A stretch of DNA of 5,386 nt from Holophagae bacterium (GTDB lineage Bacteria; Acidobacteriota; Thermoanaerobaculia; Thermoanaerobaculales; Sulfomarinibacteraceae), in the NCBI GenBank assembly GCA_030637505.1, contig DAOWGJ010000061.1:1-5386 (forward strand), given 5' to 3'. The notes below the pieces were generated by a model, which was given only the letters and a program-made list of their open reading frames with translations, was not told where the DNA came from and did no database searches. Shown here one piece after another: positions 1 to 5,249 of the stretch (its first letter is position 1; every line of letters begins with the position of its first letter). Both the position numbers and the translations under genes were made by a program.

Positions 1-2
1 CA

Positions 3-482
3 TTGGGTGGGTTCGGTGAATTCGGGCAGGCGTTGCCCGGCGCTGCGTTGCTCGAGGGTACGGATTGGCTGACCTACGGCTATGCAGCCGGAATCTTGAA
101 TGACGGATTGGATTTCCGGTGCAATATCGGCGTGGCCTCCTGGACGCCTTTTTGGACTCAAGTAGCGGTTGATGTTCAAGATGCGAATGGCGCTATCGTC
201 GATACTCAGATTTTTGACCTGCCTCCCTTCGGCCACCTCCAACGACGCCTCCGTACCTCCGTAACCGGTGGCAGCCTGGTCTTCTACCTGATCGACGGGC
301 CGGCTGATGCTTTCGTCTACCCCTACGCTTCGGTGGTCAACCAGATTACGGGCGACCCGTCCTATTTCTTCGCTCGGTACTCGGGCGTCGGCGTCTCGGC
401 CAAACGGAGTTTGGAACCAACGCCTTCCTATCCGCAACGCGGACAGGTGGTTCACTGGTCCCGCCCCGGCTCGAAACGCTGA
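3..482 (+). CDS. C-terminal part of a probable secreted beta-sandwich protein (5' end outside window)
   Basis: The reading frame is open from the left edge and ends at TGA 480-482, leaving 159 visible residues. The first in-frame TTG is probably not the true start, because the frame continues past the edge and no ribosome binding site can be judged. The visible part is rich in alternating hydrophobic and polar residues, as in beta strands. It runs from 'FRCNIGVASW' (visible residues 38-47) through 'VAVDVQDANG' (54-63) and 'LPPFGHLQRRL' (73-83) to 'YASVVNQITGDPSYFFA' (108-124). In my experience this order (FRxNIG, then D-A-x-G, then a proline/GH-Q strand, then YASVV-TGDP-Y) is typical of the C-terminal domains of large exported Acidobacteriota proteins. 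It has one cysteine, no catalytic motif that I recognise, and a basic tail (SRPGSKR). Function is unknown. The extracellular location is inferred, since any signal peptide would lie upstream of the window. Confidence 0.75.
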   Translation: MGGFGEFGQALPGAALLEGTDWLTYGYAAGILNDGLDFRCNIGVASWTPFWTQVAVDVQDANGAIVDTQIFDLPPFGHLQRRLRTSVTGGSLVFYLIDGPADAFVYPYASVVNQITGDPSYFFARYSGVGVSAKRSLEPTPSYPQRGQVVHWSRPGSKR

Positions 483-531
483 CCGTGCGATTTCTGTGGT
501 AGGGGCGAACGCAAGAACGCTTGTGAAAGTA

Positions 532-560
532 TTCTCGAGGCCGTTCCCATCTGGTACGAT
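532..560 (+). promoter_or_regulatory. Possible extended -10 promoter directly before the comF-like start
   Basis: The sequence TGGTACGAT (552-560) fits an extended -10 element (TGn followed by TACGAT, four of six matches to TATAAT). A poor -35-like TTCTCG lies at 532-537 with a 17-base spacer. Transcription would be expected to begin around 566-568, essentially on the GTG start codon, which would give a leaderless message. This agrees with the lack of a Shine-Dalgarno there. A sigma-70-type consensus is only a rough guide in this presumed phylum, so the call is weak. Confidence 0.2.
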
Positions 561-565
561 GGCCC

Positions 566-1294
566 GTGTGCGCTTTACGGTCTGCCGTTGCGGCCCTCGA
601 GGTCTTTTTACCGGCCGGGTGTCCCTGTTGTCAGGGGCCGATGCTGGGGACGCACCGTGGCCTCTGCGACACCTGCCGGTCCTCTCTGGTGCCGATGGGG
701 GGGGTCCGGTGCGCTGCCTGCAGCGGACCGGCCGACCATCCGGCGGAGCCGTGTATCTCCTGCATCACCGACCCGGTCCCTCAGCGGGGAACCGTCGTGT
801 GGGGTGAGTATGACGGCACGCTCAGAGACGCCGTGTTGACCCTGAAGCATCGAGGACATGATGAGGTCGCCACCGTGTTGGCATCCCGACTGGCTGCCCG
901 AATCTCCCTGGAGGCGTGGGTTGAGGACGTCACCGTCGTCACGGCTGTTCCCTCGCACACCCTTCACAGACTTCACCGCGGCTTCAACGCGGCAGAGATT
1001 CTCGGCCGAGCCGTCGCCGGTGTGATCGACCGACCTTTTTGGATGACGCTCCGCCGCCATGGACTCAACCGCCAGGCTTCACGATCGCGTGCCGAGCGGA
1101 AACGACTCCGGCCCCGCCGGTTTTCAGTACGCAGGCCGGCGGTAATTCAGGGCCAGACGATATTGCTGATTGACGACGTGATCACGACCGGAGCCACCTT
1201 GAGACGGGCTGTTCAGGCTTTGTTGAAAGGCGGGGCTTTCGAGGTTTTCGCCGGGGCTTCGGCTTTTACGCCGGACCCGAGGAGTATTGGATGA
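566..1294 (+). CDS. comF: ComF/GntX family phosphoribosyltransferase-like protein
   Basis: This 242-residue protein has the normal ComF length and domain order. An N-terminal zinc-ribbon region carries paired cysteines C19/C22, C34/C37, C49/C52 and C63/C66. It is followed by the family block 'VPSHTLHRLHRGFNAAEILG' (128-147), a 'RQASRSRAERKR' segment (169-180), and the PRPP-binding loop 'ILLIDDVITTGAT' (199-211) of type I phosphoribosyltransferases. ComF proteins are cytoplasmic. In naturally competent bacteria they work with the ComFA helicase and DprA/PriA-type proteins in DNA uptake, but many ComF homologues occur in species with no shown competence, and the substrate is not settled. The start is GTG 566. 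The only earlier signal in frame is a TGA at 524-526, and no convincing Shine-Dalgarno is present. Eight consecutive G (697-704) encode part of M44-V47 between the cysteine clusters. The 3' end overlaps proline dehydrogenase by four bases. Confidence 0.9.
   Translation: MCALRSAVAALEVFLPAGCPCCQGPMLGTHRGLCDTCRSSLVPMGGVRCAACSGPADHPAEPCISCITDPVPQRGTVVWGEYDGTLRDAVLTLKHRGHDEVATVLASRLAARISLEAWVEDVTVVTAVPSHTLHRLHRGFNAAEILGRAVAGVIDRPFWMTLRRHGLNRQASRSRAERKRLRPRRFSVRRPAVIQGQTILLIDDVITTGATLRRAVQALLKGGAFEVFAGASAFTPDPRSIG
1279..1284 (+). promoter_or_regulatory. Shine-Dalgarno for proline dehydrogenase, inside the comF-like 3' end
   Basis: GAGGAG lies six bases before ATG 1291, within the last codons of the upstream gene. 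Together with the ATGA overlap at 1291-1294 it fixes the start of the proline dehydrogenase and suggests translational coupling. Confidence 0.75.
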
Positions 1295-2199
1295 GCATTT
1301 TTGACAGTCTGGTGATCCATGGGCTCCCCCTGGTCCCGAAATTTATCGTCGCACGTTTTGCCAAGCCGTACGTCGCGGGCTCAACGGTGGAGGACGCCGT
1401 GAGAGCGATCCGCTCCATCATGGACGAAGGGGCCATGGCGACGGTCGACATTCTCGGCGAGGAGGTCTCGGACCGGTCGCTGGCTACGGGCTACACCAAC
1501 CAGTATCTCGAGGTCTTCGACGTTATCGCCTCCGAGGGACTGGACTCCAACGTCTCGATCAAACCTACGATGCTGGGCATGAAGATCGACGAGGCATTCT
1601 GTGCCGAAAACATAGGGGCCATCGCCGCCAAAGCCGTTTCGACGGACAATTTCCTCCGGATCGATATGGAAGATCACACGACGACCGATCCGACCCTGCG
1701 CATCTATCGAACGATGGTCAAAAAGCATGGCGAACACGTCGGCGTCGTACTCCAAGCGTATTTGAGGCGAACCGTTGCCGACATTAACAGCATCATGGAT
1801 CTGACGCCGAATATTCGGATGTGCAAGGGCATCTATCGCGAGCCCAGAGCCGTGGCGTGGGGCGGGTTCGAAACCATCAGGGAGAATTTTACCTACACCG
1901 TCGAGAAACTCCTGAGGGCGGGCTCATATGTCGGGATCGCGACACACGACACCCACCTGGTTTGGGCCGCGATGAGTCTGATCGACCGACTGGGTCTCAA
2001 CCGGGACCAGTATGAATTTCAGATGCTGTACGGCGTCGATCCGGGGCTTCGGCGTATCATCCTCGACGGTGGCCACCGCCTACGGGTCTATGTGCCGTTT
2101 GGCAGGGACTGGTATCCCTACTCAATGAGACGCCTTCGGGAAAATCCAACTATCGCCAAGAACGTCTTGCTGGCCATGCTGGGTAAGAAAACGCTATGA
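1291..2199 (+). CDS. Monofunctional proline dehydrogenase (PutA/PRODH family, FAD-dependent)
   Basis: This enzyme would oxidise L-proline to delta-1-pyrroline-5-carboxylate with FAD, passing electrons to membrane quinone. It would act in the cytoplasm, probably loosely bound to the inner membrane. The 302-residue length matches monofunctional bacterial PRODH, and the family's (beta/alpha)8 motifs appear in order: 'DILGEE' (53-58), 'VSIKPT' (88-93, with the active-site lysine K91), 'RIDMED' (123-128, with D125), 'VLQAYLRRT' (153-161), 'RMCKGIYREP' (176-185), 'IATHD' (216-220), 'EFQMLYG' (242-248), 'RVYVPFG' (265-271) and 'YSMRRLRENP' (277-286). The arginine pair R280/R281, E284 and Y267 match substrate-binding residues known from E. 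coli PutA (R555/R556, E559, Y540). No fused P5C dehydrogenase domain is present and none is encoded nearby, so the second step must be encoded elsewhere. The start is ATG 1291, preceded by GAGGAG and overlapping the upstream stop. Confidence 0.95.
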   Translation: MSIFDSLVIHGLPLVPKFIVARFAKPYVAGSTVEDAVRAIRSIMDEGAMATVDILGEEVSDRSLATGYTNQYLEVFDVIASEGLDSNVSIKPTMLGMKIDEAFCAENIGAIAAKAVSTDNFLRIDMEDHTTTDPTLRIYRTMVKKHGEHVGVVLQAYLRRTVADINSIMDLTPNIRMCKGIYREPRAVAWGGFETIRENFTYTVEKLLRAGSYVGIATHDTHLVWAAMSLIDRLGLNRDQYEFQMLYGVDPGLRRIILDGGHRLRVYVPFGRDWYPYSMRRLRENPTIAKNVLLAMLGKKTL

Positions 2200-2229
2200 G
2201 CACCGCGCTGTGTTCAAAGATGAACTGAC

Positions 2230-2235
2230 AGGAGG
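2230..2235 (+). promoter_or_regulatory. Strong Shine-Dalgarno before the TPR protein
   Basis: A perfect AGGAGG sits five bases before ATG 2241, the strongest ribosome binding site in the window. It implies that this exported protein is translated more efficiently than its neighbours. The 41-base spacer (2200-2240) shows no hairpin followed by a T run, so read-through from proline dehydrogenase is plausible. Confidence 0.85.
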
Positions 2236-2240
2236 AAGAG

Positions 2241-3173
2241 ATGAAACAACTCAAATACGCGGCTCTCGTGGCAATGGCCGTCCTCACAACCGCACCTCTG
2301 TGGGCAGGCCCGCAAGCCCGAATTTTCGGCATCGTCACGGACACCGCCGGCAACCCGGTCCCGACGGCGACCATCACCTACACCACCGACGAACTGACCA
2401 CCTTCGAAAAGGCTATTCCTGTCAAGGGCGACGGTACGTTCAAGGCGCTGATCTTGGATGCGACGAGAGTCTACATCTTCCATGTCTCGGCTCCCGGGTA
2501 CATCGGCCAAGACCAGGAGTTCAAGGTCCCCGTCGGCACGACGGACAATCGCTTCGAGTTTGTACTGAAGACCGTTGCCGAAGTCACTGCTCAACAGGTG
2601 CTGGACCTCTCGGAGCAACCTGGATACAAGGAGCTCGAAGAGGGCCGAAAACTGCTGAAAGCCGGCCAAAAGAAAGAGGCCGCGGCCCTGTTCGAACAGG
2701 CGCTGGCTGCCATCCCCGATCTCCTGCCGGCCATGGAATACCTCGCAGAGGTTCAGTACGACACCGGGAATTTCGAAAATGCTCTGGCAACAGCCAAGCG
2801 TTGCCTCGAAGAGGACGATGAGTCTCTGGGTTGCGTGGCGATCGCGGCCAACGCAGCGGAGGAACTCGGAGACACAGAGGCTCACACCCACTTCATGGCG
2901 CTATACCAGGAACTCAATCCCGAAGACCCCGCCTCCATTTTCAACCAGGCCGTCGTGTTTCTCAACGCGATGGATGATGACCAGGCCAAGCCGCTACTGG
3001 AAAAGTGCCTCGACGCTGATCCCGAATTCCCGAAATGCCTGTTCGAATATGGAATGGTCCTGCTTCGGGGTGGCGACATCGACGGCGCCAAGGCTCAATT
3101 CAAGAAATACCTCGAGGTGGCGCCCGACGGTGAAGACGCCACGACCGCCGCCGAAACCGTGAAGTGGCTCTGA
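2241..3173 (+). CDS. Exported carboxypeptidase-regulatory-like domain / TPR repeat protein
   Basis: The protein is 310 residues long. The N-terminus is a signal peptide: K2 and K5, then a hydrophobic core about 6-20, with likely cleavage after A22 (LWA|GP). There is no lipobox cysteine, so a soluble periplasmic or secreted form is expected. Residues about 26-110 resemble a CarboxypepD_reg-like beta-sandwich ('IFGIVTDTAGNPVPTATITY' at 28-47, 'DGTFKALI' at 64-71, 'VSAPGYIG' at 82-89). A linker leads to helical TPR-type repeats from about 129 to 297, for example 'GRKLLKAGQKKEAAALFEQA' (135-154), 'GNFENALATAKRCLE' (176-190) and 'GDIDGAKAQFKKYLEVAP' (278-295). Cysteines C188/C198 and C256/C266 recur with identical spacing at equivalent repeat positions. 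This architecture is common in Acidobacteriota and usually annotated as a TPR protein of unknown function. A scaffold or binding role in the envelope is inferred from the domains only. The start is supported by AGGAGG five bases upstream. Confidence 0.85.
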   Translation: MKQLKYAALVAMAVLTTAPLWAGPQARIFGIVTDTAGNPVPTATITYTTDELTTFEKAIPVKGDGTFKALILDATRVYIFHVSAPGYIGQDQEFKVPVGTTDNRFEFVLKTVAEVTAQQVLDLSEQPGYKELEEGRKLLKAGQKKEAAALFEQALAAIPDLLPAMEYLAEVQYDTGNFENALATAKRCLEEDDESLGCVAIAANAAEELGDTEAHTHFMALYQELNPEDPASIFNQAVVFLNAMDDDQAKPLLEKCLDADPEFPKCLFEYGMVLLRGGDIDGAKAQFKKYLEVAPDGEDATTAAETVKWL

Positions 3174-3183
3174 CACGGCAGAG

Positions 3184-3840
3184 TTGGTTTTGAGTGGGCA
3201 TGAAGCCTATCCTGTGGACCTCCCCCTGATCATCGGCGTGGCCGGAGGCACGGGTTCCGGAAAGACAACCGTCGCCAGGGCCATTATCGAACGGGTCGGC
3301 ACTGACCGTGTTCTGGAGATCACACAGGACCGCTACTACGCGGACCTGAAACACCTGCCCCTGACCGCACGCAACCACCGAAACTACGACCACCCAGACT
3401 CGGTGGAAGGCTCCCTGCTTGTACACCACCTTCGTCGTCTCAAGCAAGGCCTCCCGGCAGATCTGCCGATCTATGACTTCACATGTCACGAGCGCCGGCC
3501 GGAATCCGAGGCGGTTACGGCCAAGCCTGTCATTCTGGTCGAGGGCATCTTGATCTTCGCCCTGGTCGAGGTTCGGGAGTTGCTGGACATCAAGATCTTC
3601 GTCGATACTGACTCGGACGTTCGGTTCATCAGGCGCTTGACCCGAGATATGGGGGAGCGAGGGAGAACGCTGGAAAGCGTGGTCGATCAATACCTCGAAA
3701 CTGTACGGCCGATGCACCTGGAATTCGTCGAGCCCTCCAAGCGCTGGGCCGACGTGATAATTCCGGAAGGAGGCTTCAATACGGTCGCCCTGGACTTCCT
3801 GATCAGTCGGATCGAAGCCAAGGCCAACGGGATGGGGTAG
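3184..3840 (+). CDS. udk: Uridine kinase-like P-loop kinase (Udk / phosphoribulokinase-uridine kinase family)
   Basis: It probably phosphorylates uridine or cytidine to UMP or CMP in cytoplasmic pyrimidine salvage. Counting from TTG 3184, the Walker A loop is 'GGTGSGKTT' (21-29). It is followed by 'QDRYYADL' (48-55, the family's DxYY segment), 'NYDHPDSVEGSLL' (67-79), 'PIYDFTCHERR' (95-105), 'VILVEGIL' (116-123), 'IKIFVDTDSDVRFIRRLTRD' (136-155) and 'RPMHLEFVEPSKRWADVIIP' (175-194). These follow bacterial Udk nearly end to end, and the length (about 208-218) fits. Where Udk usually reads FDHPDAFD, this protein has YDHPDSVE, so substrate choice is not certain. The start is ambiguous. TTG 3184 and TTG 3190 give an N-terminal extension, while GTG 3214 gives 'MDLPLIIGVAGG', closest to the usual N-terminus. 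None has a strong Shine-Dalgarno. The gene follows the TPR gene by 10-40 bases, so co-transcription is likely. Confidence 0.88.
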   Translation: MVLSGHEAYPVDLPLIIGVAGGTGSGKTTVARAIIERVGTDRVLEITQDRYYADLKHLPLTARNHRNYDHPDSVEGSLLVHHLRRLKQGLPADLPIYDFTCHERRPESEAVTAKPVILVEGILIFALVEVRELLDIKIFVDTDSDVRFIRRLTRDMGERGRTLESVVDQYLETVRPMHLEFVEPSKRWADVIIPEGGFNTVALDFLISRIEAKANGMG

Positions 3841-3863
3841 GATAGACGACCTCTGGTGGTCAT

Positions 3864-3889
3864 CGGTGTTGAGGCGCGTCTCAACACCG
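3864..3889 (+). promoter_or_regulatory. Perfect 10-bp hairpin in the spacer before the MinD-like gene
   Basis: CGGTGTTGAG (3864-3873) pairs perfectly with CTCAACACCG (3880-3889) around a six-base loop (GCGCGT). No T run follows, so it is not a standard intrinsic terminator. It could instead act as a transcript-stabilising, pausing or attenuating structure, or as an operator, since it begins 24 bases after the kinase stop and ends 19 bases before ATG 3909. The rest of the 68-base spacer shows no clear promoter. Confidence 0.5.
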
Positions 3890-3908
3890 TGTCCGGCAGC
3901 ATTAAACA

Positions 3909-5171
3909 ATGCCTCGAATCATAACTGTTTCCTCCGGCAAAGGCGGGGTGGGTAAGACCACCTTCGCGGTGAACTTTGCCTTGACCCTGTCCAGGGTAGC
4001 CCCGACCATTCTCGTCGATCTGGACACCGGCACATCATCCATCCGGAATACCCTCGAGACGCCTGTCGGGAAAGACCTCTACCATTTTTTCAGAAAAGGC
4101 TACCGACTCACCGACTGTGTCACCCAGCTCGACCCCAAACTGGATCCACAGGGGCATTTCACCAACTTCTCCTTTATTGCGGCGCCGAAGCACTCGATCG
4201 ACGAGATCACCAACTGGAGTGATGCTTCTCGCTGGAAGCTGGTCCATGCGATCAACCAACTCCCGGCGGAATTCGTCATCCTCGACCTGCGCGCCGGTCT
4301 CGACGCCAACGTCATCGACTTCCTCCCCCTGTCCAATTCGGGCATCCTGGTATTCACGCCCCACCACCCGGCGGCGACCTTGGCTGCCGGGGACATCGTC
4401 AAGAGCCTCCTCTTTCGAAAGCTGCGGTTCATCTTTTCAACGGATTCTCCCTTTTTCAGAAAACACGGCGCGTTGACCAATCAGCATCGAATGGTCAACG
4501 ACCTTCTGAATCAGGTCGAGGACGTCTATGAGGATGGCCTTCCCAACCTGGACGCATTCCTCGAAGACCTCTTGATGTCTCTCGGGAACAACCCTTACTT
4601 GGAGACGATCGTAAACGTCGTCCACTCTTTCGGCGTCTACTTCGTGCTCAACATGTTTGACGGGGTTGAGGAGAGCTACGACACAGCCGTACGGCCGTTT
4701 GTCGAGTACCTGAAGAATGACCTTTCGGCCCACCTCAAGCTGACCAACCTCGGCTGGGTTATCAAAGACGAAGCCATTCATGCCGCCAACTGCGGTCGAC
4801 GGCCGATCCTGCTCCAGGTCCCCGATCAACGCAAGGCGCCGGTTCCCCTGGACCCCGTGATGCGGGAACTCGCGAACATCGAAAGCTCGGTCTTTGGTTT
4901 GCCCCAACCCAAAGACGTAGTTTCGCGAAGGGCGGTTACTCCTGATGAACTCCTCAACATCAGCGAGCGGTCACCCTTAGAGCGTCAGTTGGAGATCCTC
5001 AACACGATGTACCACACCGAGGGGTCGATGCAAGTCCGCAACAATTTTGCCTACATCACCCACCGGGTCCTTCATGTTGTCCGGAGTCTCCCAGCCGAAA
5101 ATTTCGGCCAAAAGCAGCTCCTGACGCCCTTGGAGATCTTTCACAAAGTCTTCCCGGACCTGCCCAGCTAG
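3909..5171 (+). CDS. MinD/ParA/FlhG-like deviant-Walker ATPase with helical insert and C-terminal extension
   Basis: This 420-residue protein is a SIMIBI-class P-loop ATPase. The deviant Walker A is 'GKGGVGKTT' (10-18), with signature lysine K11 and K16. Walker A' is 'ILVDLDTG' (34-41), the Walker B-like strand is 'FVILDLRAG' (122-130), and 'GILVFTPHHPAA' (145-156) matches the 'ttPep' switch region of FlhG/MinD relatives. The family normally has about 260-300 residues. Here a largely helical insert (about 170-238) precedes the base-binding strand 'FVLNMFD' (245-251). The fold then resumes with 'LGWVIKDEAIHAA' (281-293) and 'RRPILLQVP' (297-305). Residues about 325-420 form an extra C-terminal region that I cannot assign. 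Relatives position cell-division, chromosome or polar organelle machinery. No flagellar, min, par or chemotaxis gene is present here, so the partner is unknown. ATG 3909 is the first possible start (in-frame TAA at 3903-3905) but has no visible Shine-Dalgarno. The stop codon lies inside the 5168-5249 inverted repeat. Confidence 0.85.
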   Translation: MPRIITVSSGKGGVGKTTFAVNFALTLSRVAPTILVDLDTGTSSIRNTLETPVGKDLYHFFRKGYRLTDCVTQLDPKLDPQGHFTNFSFIAAPKHSIDEITNWSDASRWKLVHAINQLPAEFVILDLRAGLDANVIDFLPLSNSGILVFTPHHPAATLAAGDIVKSLLFRKLRFIFSTDSPFFRKHGALTNQHRMVNDLLNQVEDVYEDGLPNLDAFLEDLLMSLGNNPYLETIVNVVHSFGVYFVLNMFDGVEESYDTAVRPFVEYLKNDLSAHLKLTNLGWVIKDEAIHAANCGRRPILLQVPDQRKAPVPLDPVMRELANIESSVFGLPQPKDVVSRRAVTPDELLNISERSPLERQLEILNTMYHTEGSMQVRNNFAYITHRVLHVVRSLPAENFGQKQLLTPLEIFHKVFPDLPS

Positions 5172-5249
5172 GAACGCGGCCGTATTGGCCTCTTGGATTC
5201 ACAATAATGCTATCGACGGCACGGAAGGCCAACCCGGCCGCGTTCCTAG
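5168..5249. repeat. Large imperfect inverted repeat overlapping the stop codon of the MinD-like gene
   Basis: CTAGGAACGCGGCCG (5168-5182) is the exact reverse complement of 5235-5249. After a 2x2 internal mismatch, a second perfect stem of TTGGCCT (5185-5191) pairs with AGGCCAA (5226-5232). The loop of about 34 bases (5192-5225) is AT-richer than its surroundings. The outer arms start with the TAG stop codon of the upstream gene. It could be a strong, possibly bidirectional, RNA hairpin terminator that lacks a T tract, or a small palindromic mobile element (MITE or REP-like) inserted at the gene end. No flanking target duplication is evident. Confidence 0.75.

Noticed and set aside
507..520. 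Short direct repeat GAACGC (507-512 and 515-520) in the spacer before comF.
   Set aside because: It is only six bases, repeated once, with no hairpin strong enough to be a terminator. It is consistent with chance.
307..807. Plus-strand open frame bridging the first gene and comF.
   Set aside because: It overlaps both better-supported frames. Its translation is arginine/proline-rich without domains, and it has no ribosome binding site.
2214..2891. Minus-strand open frame of 225 codons across the TPR gene.
   Set aside because: It is a shadow of a gene with a signal peptide, strong Shine-Dalgarno and domain structure on the plus strand. The antisense translation has no such support.
3848..3861. 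Small stem GACC/GGTC just after the kinase stop codon.
   Set aside because: Four base pairs without a T run is too weak to call a terminator. The neighbouring 10-bp hairpin is the only notable structure there.
3100..3909. Long minus-strand open frame of 269 codons across the kinase gene.
   Set aside because: It lies opposite a gene with clear uridine-kinase motifs. Long antisense frames are expected in GC-rich DNA with strong codon bias, and its translation shows no recognisable domain.
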